A program made the position numbers and the translations under genes. This document shows, piece after piece, positions 1-16,604 of a stretch of DNA of 64,000 nt (position 1 is the stretch's first letter; each line of letters starts with the position of its first letter). Below the pieces are notes generated by a model. The model was not told the origin of the DNA. It worked only from the letters and a program-made list of their open reading frames with translations, and made no database searches. The DNA is from Stutzerimonas kunmingensis. GTDB taxonomy: Bacteria; Pseudomonadota; Gammaproteobacteria; Pseudomonadales; Pseudomonadaceae. Location of the stretch: positions 558,001 through 622,000 of the forward strand of contig NZ_PISM01000004.1 of the NCBI RefSeq assembly GCF_002929225.1. The letters are read 5' to 3'.

Positions 1-2
1 TC

Positions 3-503
3 ACCATCCATCGCGGCACCGTGCAGGATCGCTCCGAAACCACCCTCGGTGATCACAACCTGATCATGGCTTATGCTCACATCGGCCACGACAGCGTGAT
101 CGCCAATCATTGTATTCTGGTCAACAACACCGCGCTGGCCGGTCACGTCCATGTGGGCGACTGGGCCATTCTCTCCGGTTACACCCTGGTACATCAGTTC
201 TGCCATATCGGCGCCCATAGTTTTTCCGGCATGGGCACGGCGATCGGCAAGGATGTACCGGCATTTGTCACCGTGTTCGGCAATCCGGCGGAGGCGCGCA
301 GCATGAACTTCGAGGGCATGCGTCGTCGTGGCTTCAGCGCCGAAGCCGTTCACGCCCTGCGCAACGCTTACAAGGTCGTCTACCGCAAGGGGTTGACCGT
401 GGAGGCCGCACTCACCGAGCTGGCCGAAAGTGCAGCGGCATTCCCCGAGGTTGCGATCTTCCGCGACTCGATTCAGGCTTCAACTCGTGGGATCACTCGC
501 TGA
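3..503 (+). CDS. lpxA: UDP-N-acetylglucosamine acyltransferase LpxA, 3' part
   Basis: The first step of lipid A synthesis: LpxA transfers a 3-hydroxyacyl chain from acyl-ACP to the 3-OH of UDP-GlcNAc in the cytoplasm. The gene enters from the left edge in frame; only the last 166 codons are present, so the start is outside the window. Isoleucine- and valine-rich hexapeptide repeats of a left-handed beta helix are visible (for example [11 protein letters not shown] and [10 protein letters not shown]), followed by an alpha-helical C-terminal part, as expected for LpxA. lpxB starts one base after its stop codon, the usual lpxA-lpxB arrangement. An internal GTG at 21 is not the true start because the repeat pattern runs upstream of it. 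Confidence 0.95.
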   Translation, partial: TIHRGTVQDRSETTLGDHNLIMAYAHIGHDSVIANHCILVNNTALAGHVHVGDWAILSGYTLVHQFCHIGAHSFSGMGTAIGKDVPAFVTVFGNPAEARSMNFEGMRRRGFSAEAVHALRNAYKVVYRKGLTVEAALTELAESAAAFPEVAIFRDSIQASTRGITR

Positions 504-504
504 G

Positions 505-1638
505 ATGAACCGGCCGCTCAGGGTTGCCTTGGTAGCCGGGGAGTCCTCCGGTGACATCCTTGGTGCGGGCCTGATGCAGGCGCTGAAGGCTCAGCACGCG
601 AATGTCGAATTCATCGGCGTCGGCGGCTCGCGCATGCAGGCCGAAGGGTTGCAGTCGTACTTTCCGCTCGAGCGTCTGGCAGTGATGGGCCTGGTCGAAG
701 TGCTCGGTCGTTTGCCGGAGCTGCTGGCCCGCCGCAAACGCCTGGTGGACACGCTGATCCAGCAGCGGCCGGATGTATTCATCGGCATCGACGCGCCGGA
801 CTTCAATCTCGGGCTTGAGCTCAAGCTGCGTCGGGCCGGAATCAAGACCGTGCACTACGTCAGTCCGTCGGTCTGGGCCTGGCGTCAGAAGCGGGTACTG
901 AAGATCCGTGACGCCTGCGATCTGATGCTCACGCTGTTTCCGTTCGAGGCTAGGTTCTACGACGAGCACCAGGTACCGGTTCGCTTCGTCGGTCATCCCC
1001 TAGCTGATGCCATTCCGCTTTGCGCCGATCGTGCCGCGGCACGGCAAGCGCTCGGATTGCCAGCGGATGGCCTGGTCGTCGCGCTGATGCCCGGTAGCAG
1101 GGGCGGCGAAGTCGCTCGACTGGGGGATCTGTTCCTTTCCGCTGCCGAGCGGTTGCGCGCCATGCGTCCCGGGATTCGTTTTGTCATGCCTTGCGCCAGC
1201 CCCGAGCGGCGGCTGCAGCTTGAGCAGATGCTGGTTACGCGTGATTTGCCGCTGACCCTGCTCGATGGCCGGTCCCATGAGGCATTGGCCGCCTGCAACG
1301 CCGTGTTGATTGCTTCCGGTACGGCAACGCTTGAGGCGCTGTTGTTCAAACGCCCTATGGTGGTGGCCTACAGCGTAGCGCCAATGACTTACCGCATCCT
1401 CCGGCGGCTGGTGAAGAGCCCCTATGTTGCGCTTCCCAACCTGCTGGCCCAGCGTCTGCTGGTTCCCGAGTTGCTGCAGGACGCCGCTACCCCCGAAGCG
1501 CTTGCGCAGTCTCTGTCGCCACTGCTGGACGATGGTGACGTGCAGACCGAAGGCTTCGACAGTATTCATCGCACCCTGCGTTGCGATGCGTCGAGTCAGG
1601 CCGCCGATGCCGTGTTGCGCCTGGTTGGAGTTCGTTGA
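505..1638 (+). CDS. lpxB: Lipid-A-disaccharide synthase LpxB
   Basis: A family 19 glycosyltransferase that joins UDP-2,3-diacylglucosamine and lipid X into the lipid A disaccharide at the inner face of the inner membrane. The product is 377 residues, close to the E. coli length of about 382. The N-terminal glycine-rich segment [14 protein letters not shown] and the C-terminal nucleotide-sugar region with [19 protein letters not shown] are typical. The ATG at 505 was chosen because it follows the lpxA stop and begins directly before the conserved LRVALVAGE strand; a longer frame from 430 would overlap lpxA heavily. The stop overlaps the rnhB start (TGATG), so translation is probably coupled. 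Confidence 0.96.
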   Translation: MNRPLRVALVAGESSGDILGAGLMQALKAQHANVEFIGVGGSRMQAEGLQSYFPLERLAVMGLVEVLGRLPELLARRKRLVDTLIQQRPDVFIGIDAPDFNLGLELKLRRAGIKTVHYVSPSVWAWRQKRVLKIRDACDLMLTLFPFEARFYDEHQVPVRFVGHPLADAIPLCADRAAARQALGLPADGLVVALMPGSRGGEVARLGDLFLSAAERLRAMRPGIRFVMPCASPERRLQLEQMLVTRDLPLTLLDGRSHEALAACNAVLIASGTATLEALLFKRPMVVAYSVAPMTYRILRRLVKSPYVALPNLLAQRLLVPELLQDAATPEALAQSLSPLLDDGDVQTEGFDSIHRTLRCDASSQAADAVLRLVGVR

Positions 1639-2276
1639 TGCAGTTCGGACTCGATTTCAATCTGGTCGAAGAGCTGGTTGCCGGCGTCGACGAGGTCGGG
1701 CGCGGGCCGCTGTGTGGTCCTGTAGTGACCGCCGCAGTGATCCTCGATCCGGCGCGTCCGATCGAAGGCCTCAACGACTCGAAAAAGCTGAGCGAAGCCC
1801 GTCGTGAAGCGTTGTTCGACGAGATCTGCGCAAAGGCGGTGGCGTGGTGCATTGCCCGAGCCGAGGTCGAAGAGATCGATCAGCTGAATATCCTTCACGC
1901 CACGATGCTCGCCATGCAGCGTGCGGTTGATGGACTGAGTGTCACGCCGCGGCTGGCACTCATCGATGGCAATCGGTGCCCTCAGCTGAACGTGCCCAGC
2001 GCACCGGTGATCCAGGGCGACGGTCAGGTGCCGGCTATCGCTGCGGCATCCATCCTGGCCAAGGTCAGTCGTGACCGCGAAATGCAGGCCCTGGATCTCT
2101 GCTATCCGGGTTATGGGCTGGCCGGGCACAAGGGTTATCCGACTCCAAGCCATCTGGAAGCGCTTCGTCGGCTAGGACCAACGCCCATTCATCGGCGCTC
2201 TTTCGCCCCCGTGCGTACGCTGCTTGAGCAGGCAGTTATCGAGACCGACATCCCGGCCTGCGTGCTGCTGGTCTAG
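1638..2276 (+). CDS. rnhB: Ribonuclease HII
   Basis: Cleaves the RNA strand of RNA-DNA hybrids and incises at single ribonucleotides left in genomic DNA. The product is 212 residues. The active-site segment [15 protein letters not shown] places the paired acidic residues at D18 and E19, and a further acidic residue is in ALIDGNRCP. The C-terminal part includes [12 protein letters not shown] and the [12 protein letters not shown] motif of type 2 RNases H. Its ATG shares one base with the lpxB stop, and the gene sits between lpxB and dnaE as in other pseudomonads, so it probably belongs to the lipid A/replication transcript. Confidence 0.96.
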   Translation: MQFGLDFNLVEELVAGVDEVGRGPLCGPVVTAAVILDPARPIEGLNDSKKLSEARREALFDEICAKAVAWCIARAEVEEIDQLNILHATMLAMQRAVDGLSVTPRLALIDGNRCPQLNVPSAPVIQGDGQVPAIAAASILAKVSRDREMQALDLCYPGYGLAGHKGYPTPSHLEALRRLGPTPIHRRSFAPVRTLLEQAVIETDIPACVLLV

Positions 2277-2431
2277 CGGGTAACTGTACGCGGGCCAGCC
2301 AGGTGCTTCATGAGGTCCTGGGCCGCCGAACACCCTTTTACCGTGTCGGCTACCGTTAGCGCGGTCGCCAGCCCGTCCGTGCTTTCCGGTACAATTCCGC
2401 GCTTGTCGTTCTGCCAGCTCAAGGTCTGTTC

Positions 2432-5953
<3,522 letters not shown>

Positions 5954-6141
5954 CGGCCAGCATCGAGTTATCGCCAGGAAAACTGGCGCATGACCCGGCC
6001 ACTACCCAAGCGACCCGATCTTGATCGAGTCATGATTGCGAACATTTTTTGTTCGACCTGAATGCGTCCGTCCCGTAAGGTAGGGCGCAAAAAACGGAAC
6101 AGCTTCCCGGCCCCCCGGCCGTCGACGCATGACGGATGACT

Positions 6142-7092
6142 ATGAACCCGAATTTTCTCGATTTCGAACAGCCGATCGCCGACCTGCAAGCCAAGATCGA
6201 AGAGTTGCGCCTGGTTGGTAATGACAATTCGCTGAACATTGGCGATGAAATCACCCGCCTGCAGGATAAGAGCGAGTCGCTCACCGAGAGCATCTTCGGC
6301 AATCTGACCAGCTGGCAGATCGCACGTTTGGCCCGGCACCCGCAGCGGCCCTACACCCTCGACTACATCAACCACCTGTTCACCGAGTTCGAAGAACTGC
6401 ACGGTGATCGCCACTTCTCCGACGACGCCGCCATCGTCGGTGGCATTGCGCGTCTGGACGACCAGCCGGTGATGATCATCGGCCACCAGAAGGGCCGTGA
6501 AGTCCGCGAGAAGGTACGCCGCAACTTCGGCATGCCGCGTCCGGAGGGCTACCGCAAGGCATGCCGTCTGATGGAGATGGCCGAGCGCTTCAAGATGCCA
6601 ATCCTCACCTTCATCGACACCCCCGGCGCTTATCCGGGTATCGACGCCGAAGAGCGCAACCAGAGCGAAGCCATCGCCTGGAACCTGCGCGTGATGGCGC
6701 GGCTGAAAACGCCGATCATCGCCACTGTCATCGGTGAAGGCGGTTCCGGTGGTGCACTGGCCATCGGTGTCTGCGACCAGCTGAACATGCTGCAGTACTC
6801 CACCTACGCGGTGATCTCGCCGGAAGGCTGCGCCTCGATTCTCTGGCGCACCGCCGACAAGGCACCCGAAGCGGCCGACGCCATGGGCGTGACTGCCGAG
6901 CGCCTGAAGGACCTCGGGATCGTCGACAAGGTGATTTCCGAGCCCCTGGGCGGCGCGCATCGCAACCCGGCCGTCACCGCGGCTTCGCTGCGTGACGAAC
7001 TCAGGACTCAGCTGGAAATGCTCAAGGCGCTGGATACCGACGCGCTGCTGGAGCGCCGCTACGCGCGCCTGATGAGCTACGGTATCGCCTGA
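6142..7092 (+). CDS. accA: Acetyl-CoA carboxylase, carboxyltransferase alpha subunit
   Basis: Transfers the carboxyl group from biotin (on AccB) to acetyl-CoA, as a complex with AccD, giving malonyl-CoA for fatty acid synthesis. The product is 316 residues. Visible signatures are [41 protein letters not shown] and the oxyanion-hole segment [13 protein letters not shown] of the crotonase-like fold. The ATG at 6142 gives [16 protein letters not shown], the start I recall for Pseudomonas AccA; two in-frame or nearby ATGs at 6136 and 6129 cannot be excluded. It follows dnaE by 188 bases, as in other Pseudomonas, and is followed by two terminator-like hairpins. Confidence 0.97.
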   Translation: MNPNFLDFEQPIADLQAKIEELRLVGNDNSLNIGDEITRLQDKSESLTESIFGNLTSWQIARLARHPQRPYTLDYINHLFTEFEELHGDRHFSDDAAIVGGIARLDDQPVMIIGHQKGREVREKVRRNFGMPRPEGYRKACRLMEMAERFKMPILTFIDTPGAYPGIDAEERNQSEAIAWNLRVMARLKTPIIATVIGEGGSGGALAIGVCDQLNMLQYSTYAVISPEGCASILWRTADKAPEAADAMGVTAERLKDLGIVDKVISEPLGGAHRNPAVTAASLRDELRTQLEMLKALDTDALLERRYARLMSYGIA

Positions 7093-7116
7093 TCGGATGC
7101 CGTTTTGTCCGCTGCA

Positions 7117-7146
7117 GAAACCCCGCCTACCCGGCGTGGTTTTTCG
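7117..7146 (+). terminator. Probable rho-independent terminator after accA
   Basis: AACCCCGCC and GGCGTGGTT form a nine-pair stem with one mismatch around a short TACCC loop, followed by a run of five T residues, 25 bases after the accA stop. Confidence 0.7.
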
Positions 7147-7234
7147 TTTCCGGGCCTGTTCAGACGGGGTCCAGCAACAGGCGCAGCGGCATCATCGGCG
7201 AGCGCTGAACCCCTGGCGTATGTAGCTTTATAGG

Positions 7235-7369
7235 GCGGGTGAAACCCGCGCGGTTACACCTCACCGCCCGACAAACGAAACCCTGCCTCGCGGCGGGGTT
7301 TCGTTTTTTCTGGGCCTTGCATCGCTCTTACAACAAGGCGGAGGGCCACGTTCGGCGGGTGTCACCCGC
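7235..7369. repeat. Two copies of a GCGGGTG..ACCCGC inverted repeat
   Basis: The same small palindrome, GCGGGT-3 bases-ACCCGC, occurs at 7235-7249 and again at 7355-7369, on either side of a strong hairpin, in the 341-base gap between accA and the porin gene. Both copies sit in GTAGGGCGGGTG-like or ACCCGCTCTACG-like contexts, which suggests members of a short interspersed (REP-like) family rather than gene-specific sites. No coding sequence is visible in the gap. Confidence 0.5.
7276..7309. terminator. Strong hairpin terminator between accA and porin gene
   Basis: CGAAACCCTGCC pairs with GGCGGGGTTTCG across a TCGC loop with one mismatch, followed by TTTTTT on the plus strand. On the minus strand the tail is TTTGT, so it may also serve the convergent porin gene. 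Confidence 0.75.
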
Positions 7370-7433
7370 TCTACGTCCTGCAGACCATGCGACACGTGAC
7401 TGGGTCAGGCCTTTGTTGCGGTCCCGACAGGAG

Positions 7434-8156
7434 TTACAAGCTCTTCGAAACCGAAACCACGAAGGTCGCGTCGCAGTAGTCGTCCTTGCCGACGAAGCCT
7501 GCGCATTCGCTGCCGCTCAAGCTGGTGTCGGAGTAGGTCAGGCCGAAGTCCAGACCGGCCATGGTCTTGCTCAGGCCGACCGACCAGTCGTTGTAGGTAT
7601 CGTCGTTGCCGAAGGTGGCGTCCTTGAAATCGTACTTGCCGTACTGCAGGGCCAGACCGACGTCGTAGGGCAGGGCGTATTCGTAGCCGAGATAGGAGTA
7701 CAGGGTGGTGTCGTCGCCGGCGAAGTCGTCGGAGTAGGCCGCGCCGGCCGTGAAGCCGTAGGCGCTCAGGCTGCCGTAGTACTCGCTGAAGTTCAGCGCG
7801 CTTTCGCCCGGGTAGTCGTACTTGATCCAGCCCAGATCGTAGGAGATGTTCTCGGTGATGTTGTTACCGAAGCCCAGGTAGTAGTCGAATTCCACCGAGG
7901 CGTCACCGCCGAAGTCGACGTTGGACGCCCAGGTGCCAACGTACAGGCCGCTCTCGTGGGCTACGTCCAGACCGCCCTGGATGGCGCCGTTGCCCTGGGT
8001 TTGCGAGATACCGCGGAACATGTAGTCCGAGGTCAGGCCGACGTTCATGCTGACGTCGAAGTCGCCAACGGGGCTGGAGACGGTTTCCGCGACGGCGAAG
8101 CTGCTGGCAGTCACGGCGCTGGCGGCGGCGATGGCGAGGGTCAGTTTCTTGAGCAT
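7434..8156 (-). CDS. TorF-family putative outer membrane porin
   Basis: A 240-residue secreted protein. The N-terminus MLKKLTLAIAAASAVTASSFAVAE is a Sec signal peptide with probable cleavage after AVA. The mature part begins with PVGDFDVSMNVGLTSDYMFRGISQTQ, the hallmark opening of the TIGR02001/TorF group of small porin-like beta barrels, and continues with alternating aromatic and glycine-rich amphipathic strands (DYYLGFGNN, YSYLGYEYALPY). It ends in VSVSKSL. Two cysteines near the C-terminus (SECAGF and KDDYCDA) might form a disulfide. The transported substrate is unknown. It is a single minus-strand gene, convergent with accA; a 318-residue plus-strand frame over it is an antisense shadow. 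Confidence 0.88.
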   Translation of the reverse strand: MLKKLTLAIAAASAVTASSFAVAETVSSPVGDFDVSMNVGLTSDYMFRGISQTQGNGAIQGGLDVAHESGLYVGTWASNVDFGGDASVEFDYYLGFGNNITENISYDLGWIKYDYPGESALNFSEYYGSLSAYGFTAGAAYSDDFAGDDTTLYSYLGYEYALPYDVGLALQYGKYDFKDATFGNDDTYNDWSVGLSKTMAGLDFGLTYSDTSLSGSECAGFVGKDDYCDATFVVSVSKSL

Positions 8157-8499
8157 GGTGGTATGTCCCTAAAGGTGGCGCCGGGTATTCAGTAGCCCGG
8201 CTGGTAAGTCAGCAACAGCTTTTGGAATAAGCTGAGCGGACTTTTGCATTTCCCTTGCCAACTACGAGAAAGCCAACGATTACAGAGGCCTAGCTCGAAT
8301 TTGAATGCCTCGATCTGTTTGCGGCGATCTCAGATAGCCATGGGTGTGCACTGTTTTGGAGCGGCGCGGTGCGGAGGGCGTCAACGAAGGTGCGCCGCTG
8401 TGTTTGCGTCGTGCTCTTGAAAGGTGCGCACCGCTGGCGGCTGTAGTCGTGGCGTGCGCTGCCTTATGCTGGCCGCCTTGCCTGAATGAGTCGATTTCC

Positions 8500-9792
8500 A
8501 TGCCGGTCGAATCCAAACTGCTCGATGCACTGCGCCCGTGGCTAGCCGCGCGGCGCTGGCTGGTCGGCTTTTCCGGCGGGCTCGATTCGACGGTGCTGCT
8601 GCATGCACTGGTGCGACTGACGCAGGGCCGAAGGTTGCCGCCAATCAGCGCCGTCCATGTGCATCACGGCCTGCAGGCGGTCGCCGATGCCTGGCCGGAG
8701 CACTGCCGGCAGGTTTGCGAGGGGCTAGGCGTGCCGCTCGAAATCGTGCGGGTGCAGGTCGCGCACGGCGCAAGCCTGGAGCGTGCCGCGCGGGATGCGC
8801 GTTACGCCGCCTTCGCTGAACGCCTCGGCGAAGGTGATCTGCTGCTGACCGCGCAGCACCGCGACGACCAGGCCGAGACGCTGCTGTTTCGTCTGTTGCG
8901 TGGTGCCGGCGTGCGCGGGCTGGCGGCTATGCCGGCGGAGCGGCCGCTGGGGCAGGGCAGGCTGCTGCGGCCGCTGCTGGCCGTTTCGCGCGCCGAGCTG
9001 CAGGCCTACGCCGACGCCCAGGGCCTGCGCTGGATCGAAGACCCGAGCAACCAGTGTGATGATCACGCGCGCAACTACCTGCGTCTGCAGGTGCTGCCGC
9101 CGATCAGCCGCCGCTGGCCACAGGCGTCGGCGAACATGGCGCGCACTGCCGCGCACATGGCCGAGGCGCAGGCGTTGCTGGATGAGCTGGCGCAGGCAGA
9201 CCTTGCTGCTGCGCAGCAGCCATCTCCGGTCGACTGGCTGGCACTGCCCAGTCTCTGTCTGCCGGCGCTGCGTGCCTTGTCGCCAGCCCGACAGCGCAAC
9301 GCCCTGCGTCATTGGCTGGCGCACCTCACCGAGCTTCCGGACAGCGATCACTGGTGCGGCTGGGAGTCGCTGCGCGATGCGCGAGGCGACGCCACGCCAC
9401 GCTGGCGGCTGGGGCGTGGCGAGTTGCAGCGCACCGGCGAGCGGGTCTGGTGGGTGGGCAATTCATGGTTGCTGCCGGCAGAGGGGCCGCTCGCCTGGCC
9501 GCAGCCATCGACCGATCTGTCGTTGCCCGGCAATGGCAGCCTGCACCTGATCGGTACGGCCCCGGCAGGCCGACTGCAGGTGCGCTACCGAGCCGGCGGC
9601 GAGTGGCTGGTACTGCCCGGCCGCGGCCGGCGTGACCTCAAGCGCTTGCTCAATGAGAACGGCGTGCCGGGCTTCGTTCGGGCGCGCCTGCCGCTGCTTT
9701 TCTGCGAAGACCAGTTGATCGCGGTGGGCAATCTGCCGCAACTCGACGCAGCTGCCGTTTCGCTGGTCTGGACGTTGCCGCCGGCTGACTGA
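8500..9792 (+). CDS. tilS: tRNA(Ile)-lysidine synthetase
   Basis: Attaches lysine to C34 of tRNA-Ile(CAU), which changes its amino acid identity and its codon from AUG to AUA; an essential ATP-dependent enzyme. The product is 430 residues, close to E. coli's 432. The PP-loop SGGLDS is at residues 25-30, followed by HVHHGLQ and QHRDDQAETLLFRLLRG, all characteristic of the TilS N-terminal domain; the C-terminal substrate-binding domains follow. The ATG at 8500 was chosen over an upstream in-frame one at 8344 because it places the PP-loop at the usual distance. It ends 166 bases before pyrG; nothing recognisable lies in that gap. Confidence 0.95.
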   Translation: MPVESKLLDALRPWLAARRWLVGFSGGLDSTVLLHALVRLTQGRRLPPISAVHVHHGLQAVADAWPEHCRQVCEGLGVPLEIVRVQVAHGASLERAARDARYAAFAERLGEGDLLLTAQHRDDQAETLLFRLLRGAGVRGLAAMPAERPLGQGRLLRPLLAVSRAELQAYADAQGLRWIEDPSNQCDDHARNYLRLQVLPPISRRWPQASANMARTAAHMAEAQALLDELAQADLAAAQQPSPVDWLALPSLCLPALRALSPARQRNALRHWLAHLTELPDSDHWCGWESLRDARGDATPRWRLGRGELQRTGERVWWVGNSWLLPAEGPLAWPQPSTDLSLPGNGSLHLIGTAPAGRLQVRYRAGGEWLVLPGRGRRDLKRLLNENGVPGFVRARLPLLFCEDQLIAVGNLPQLDAAAVSLVWTLPPAD

Positions 9793-9937
9793 GGTTTGAG
9801 CATGTGGGGCTGATCCAGTAGACTACGCTCCCGTCTCAATACAGCTTTCACGGATCTTCCGAACCGTAGCAGCTGAGCCGTTGCCGCCTCGGGCGCGATG
9901 GCACCTTCGCTTTCCCCTCGCGGCGCTAGCCGCTTAA

Positions 9938-13755
<3,818 letters not shown>

Positions 13756-13767
13756 TCCGCGGTACTT

Positions 13768-13798
13768 AAAAAAGGGCGGCGCAAGTCGCCCTTTTTTG
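13768..13798. terminator. Rho-independent terminator after eno
   Basis: AAAAAAGGGCG and CGCCCTTTTTT flank a GCGCAAGT loop, giving a compact GC stem with A and T tails on both sides, 13 bases after the eno stop. It separates eno from ftsB, so ftsB-ispD probably has its own promoter or depends on read-through. Confidence 0.85.
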
Positions 13799-13888
13799 TT
13801 TCAATCGCTCCGTGCCCGCGTGCAAACTCTTCGTGCCTCCAGAGCCGTCGCTGTTTGCCAATACCCGAATTTCAGCTGAAGTCGTTTC

Positions 13889-14176
13889 ATGCCTTCTATG
13901 CGTCGCCCCTACTGGTTGTTCGTCGTACTGATACTGCTGCTGGGTGGTCTGCAGTACCGTCTCTGGGTGGGCGAGGGCAGCCTGGCTCAGGTCAATGGCC
14001 TGAACAAGCAGATCGCCGAACAGCAGGGTGAGAACGAGCGTCTCCTGGAGCGCAATCGAATCCTCGAGGCGGAGGTTCTGGAGCTCAAGCAGGGCATGGA
14101 GACCGTCGAAGAGCGGGCCCGCCAGGAACTCGGCATGGTCAAAGAGGGCGAAACCCTCTATCAGCTGATCGAATGA
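13889..14176 (+). CDS. ftsB: Cell division protein FtsB
   Basis: A small bitopic septum protein that joins FtsL and FtsQ and helps activate septal peptidoglycan synthesis. The 95-residue product has a short cytoplasmic N-terminus, one membrane segment (YWLFVVLILLLGGLQYRLWV) and a periplasmic coiled coil rich in heptads (LNKQIAEQQGENERLLERNRILEAE split across two stretches), ending ELGMVKEGETLYQLIE as in Pseudomonas FtsB. The start could be the ATG at 13889 or the one three codons later. The stop overlaps the ispD start (ATGA), a conserved coupling. Confidence 0.93.
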   Translation: MPSMRRPYWLFVVLILLLGGLQYRLWVGEGSLAQVNGLNKQIAEQQGENERLLERNRILEAEVLELKQGMETVEERARQELGMVKEGETLYQLIE

Positions 14177-14889
14177 GCCTGCGCGATCAGCCTGCCTTCT
14201 GGGTCGTCATCCCGGCTGCCGGCGTCGGCAGTCGTATGCGTGCTGACCGTCCCAAGCAGTATCTGTTGCTGGGTGAGCGCAGCATTATCGAACACACCCT
14301 CGATTGTTTTCTGGACCACCCGGCACTTGCTGGTTTGGTGGTTTGCATCGCGCCTGACGATCCCTACTGGCCGGCGCTGCCCTGCGCCCACGATACTCGC
14401 GTGCAGCTTGCACCGGGCGGTCGTGAACGCTGCGATTCGGTACTCAGTGGGCTGCAGCGCCTTGATGAGCTGGGCGCGAATGAGCATGACTGGGTGCTGG
14501 TGCACGACGCGGCCCGTCCCAATCTGGCGCGTGAGGATCTGGACAGGTTGCTGGTCGAGTTGGCCGATGATCCGGTCGGTGGTCTGCTGGCTGTTCCGGC
14601 GCGGGACACCCTCAAGCGCGTAGGTCCGGATGGGCGTGTGGTGAAGACGGTGGACCGTAGCGTCATCTGGCAGGCTTTCACTCCGCAGATGTTCCGCCTG
14701 GGCATGTTGTGCGACGCGCTCGAAGCTGCACTCGCGTCCCGTATGCAGGTTACCGACGAGGCGTCGGCACTGGAGTGGGCAGGTCACTCGCCTAGGGTGG
14801 TAGAAGGGCGGGCGGACAACCTGAAGGTCACCCGGCCCGAAGATCTGGAGTGGCTGGCGCAGCGCTGGAAGACAGACCGCGAGTCTTGA
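14173..14889 (+). CDS. ispD: 2-C-methyl-D-erythritol 4-phosphate cytidylyltransferase
   Basis: Third enzyme of the MEP isoprenoid pathway: couples MEP to CTP to give CDP-methylerythritol. The 238-residue product carries the N-terminal CTP-binding motif IPAAGVGSRMRADRPKQYL, the VLVHDAARP segment and the TDEASALEW region with the conserved C-terminal NLKVTRPEDL. It overlaps ftsB by four bases. The next pathway enzyme in this window is ispF at 21.4 kb, so the two genes are separated here rather than adjacent as in E. coli. A GGGCAGG..CCTGCCC hairpin after the stop lacks a long T-run. Confidence 0.97.
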   Translation: MSLRDQPAFWVVIPAAGVGSRMRADRPKQYLLLGERSIIEHTLDCFLDHPALAGLVVCIAPDDPYWPALPCAHDTRVQLAPGGRERCDSVLSGLQRLDELGANEHDWVLVHDAARPNLAREDLDRLLVELADDPVGGLLAVPARDTLKRVGPDGRVVKTVDRSVIWQAFTPQMFRLGMLCDALEAALASRMQVTDEASALEWAGHSPRVVEGRADNLKVTRPEDLEWLAQRWKTDRES

Positions 14890-14922
14890 GAACGGGCAGG
14901 GGTTGCCTGCCCGCCATTTACA

Positions 14923-16089
14923 TCAGAAGCGATAGATCGCCGCCGCGCCGGTGCCGGTCGGCATCCGTTCAGTCGGTACCACAACCACGTCTCCACCTTG
15001 CTCGAGTGTCCAGATGGTCAGCTCGTCCAGCAGGTCGGGTGTGTTGACGTCATCTTCGCTGGTCGGCGTTGCCGTTCCGTCAGTTTTGTCGACATGGCCG
15101 GGAATCTGCCGCTCGGCCTCCACCAGCAAGGTGGCGACCCGGCCTTGGCGGGTGGCCTGACCGATATCCTCGAGGTGGTCGGATGCCAGCCCCTGGCCAT
15201 GGGATGCCCCGAACTGGTTGAGCAAGCCTTCCAGGCGCTTGAGATAGCGCGGCTGCATCACCATCCAGCTTTTCTCGCGCAGCTCATTGACGCTCAATGC
15301 GTTCTGGCCGGTCTCGATGCCCTCCGGCAACAGGCAGTCATTGTGGCTGAGGCGTCGGAAGTGCGACTGCTGCTCGGGCAGAGCGGCGAGGATCAGCGGC
15401 AGGCCGGATGGGCGCGAGTGATGTTCGGTGATGGCGCGATCGACTTCGCGAAAGTAGCGATCACGGTCCCGGTCGATCTCCGCCTGCTTGCCGCTGCCGC
15501 CGGCCTCCACCTGCATCGGGTCGCCGCGTTCGCTGGAGCGGCCATAACCCTGGGGAAACCCACTTTGACCCTTCTCGGTGAGGTCGCTGCCCAGGGCGTC
15601 GGCGAGTGTCCGGGGCACACCGTCGTGCAGCTTCACCTCGTCGAGGGCATCACGGTTGCCCTCGAACAAGCGTACCGAGTCGCGCGAGAGGCAGAGGATC
15701 TGAAAGCGGTCGGCTGACTGCGCAATGCGTACCAGCGGTTTGAGGTGCATGCGCGCGTTGGCCACGGCCATTTCCGGCACGCTGCGTTGCAGTCGATAGA
15801 CCTGGAAGTAGTCCTTGGCGGCAAAAGCGGCCAGGCCGTCGAGGCTGTGGTTCCAGAAGTCACTGTTATCGATCAGGGCGTAGAACGGCTCGAGCAGGGT
15901 GTGTGCCTTGTCGCCATGGCCTTGCTGCTTGAGTGATTCTTCCAGCTGCTTGACCAGGTGCTTGAAGCGGATCGGGTCCTGCTGACGCTCGGGAAAGCTG
16001 CGATGAGTGGGTTGGTACACGGACAGGCAGGGCCCGTCTCGTTTTGACAGCAGTTTGGTCAGGGTTTCGCGGTCGAGCAGTCGGTTCAT
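14923..16089 (-). CDS. baeRF-family protein, release-factor-like, possible ribosome hibernation factor
   Basis: A 388-residue soluble protein with no signal peptide. The order of segments, from LDRETLTKLLSKRDGPCLSVYQPTHR at the start, through LCLSRDSVRLFEGNRD in the middle, to a C-terminal VVVVPTERMPTGTGAAAIYRF, matches the bacterial archaeo-eukaryotic release factor (baeRF, probably type 3/7) group. These relate to aRF1/Pelota, and the hibernation factor Balon belongs to this wider superfamily. The C-terminal part is the eL30-like fold expected to contact the ribosome. It lies 75 bases downstream of an HPF/RaiA-like gene on the same strand, which supports a ribosome-associated role. Direct function is inferred; Balon orthology is not shown. 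Confidence 0.75.
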   Translation of the reverse strand: MNRLLDRETLTKLLSKRDGPCLSVYQPTHRSFPERQQDPIRFKHLVKQLEESLKQQGHGDKAHTLLEPFYALIDNSDFWNHSLDGLAAFAAKDYFQVYRLQRSVPEMAVANARMHLKPLVRIAQSADRFQILCLSRDSVRLFEGNRDALDEVKLHDGVPRTLADALGSDLTEKGQSGFPQGYGRSSERGDPMQVEAGGSGKQAEIDRDRDRYFREVDRAITEHHSRPSGLPLILAALPEQQSHFRRLSHNDCLLPEGIETGQNALSVNELREKSWMVMQPRYLKRLEGLLNQFGASHGQGLASDHLEDIGQATRQGRVATLLVEAERQIPGHVDKTDGTATPTSEDDVNTPDLLDELTIWTLEQGGDVVVVPTERMPTGTGAAAIYRF

Positions 16090-16164
16090 GCGTGGCCTCC
16101 AGTAGCGGTGGTTCGGTCCCTCGCAGAAGTGTCGATGGCGCGCTCATTGGCCATCGAGGGCCAG

Positions 16165-16479
16165 TCAGTGGCGGTTGATCTTGTCCAGAACGTGGCTCAG
16201 TGCGTGGTTCAGCTTCTCCGCGGCGCCGTTGATTGCCAGGTCCAGCGTTTCGGCCTTGTGGGTGGCCGAGATGGGGTCGTGACCCTTGACCCTCGCCTCC
16301 ATCTGGCAGCGCTTGTCATGGGGGCCGCTCTTGCTGCTGTTTTCGTCGTTGAGATGGACCTCGACTCGGGTCAGATGATCATCGAAGCGCTCCAGTTCGG
16401 TCTCGACCGTGGCCTTCACTCGCTCTTCCAGATCGGCGGTGACGCTGATGCTGTGGTTACTGTTCACCAGAACCTGCAT
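16165..16479 (-). CDS. HPF/RaiA-family ribosome-associated protein
   Basis: A 104-residue protein of the sigma-54 modulation/S30AE family, which binds the 30S decoding site and keeps idle ribosomes inactive. The opening MQVLVNSNHSISVTADLEER, the ELERFDDHLTRVEVHLNDEN strand-helix pattern and the C-terminal AINGAAEKLNHALSHVLDKINRH fit the beta-alpha fold. The start is fixed by a strong ribosome binding site (AGGAGGAAACC) directly before the ATG. It is shorter than long HPF and lacks a dimerisation domain. It is not the rpoN-linked hpf of pseudomonads, so it is probably a paralog. Likely co-transcribed with the baeRF gene. Confidence 0.82.
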   Translation of the reverse strand: MQVLVNSNHSISVTADLEERVKATVETELERFDDHLTRVEVHLNDENSSKSGPHDKRCQMEARVKGHDPISATHKAETLDLAINGAAEKLNHALSHVLDKINRH

Positions 16480-16604
16480 GGTTTCCTCCTGATTGCAGCG
16501 CTGCGCTCGTCCAGCGCGGGCGGCTCGAAGAGCAGCAGCTACACAGGGTACGACGTGGGGGATTAAGGCGGGTTCCGCGTCATTAGAGGCGTCTGACGCG
16601 CGGT

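Noticed and set aside
5968..6960. 330-codon minus-strand frame over accA
   Set aside because: Antisense to accA, low-complexity and without homology.
7239..8195. 318-codon plus-strand frame over the porin gene
   Set aside because: Valine/glycine/alanine-rich antisense reading of the minus-strand porin, which has a clear signal peptide and family motif.
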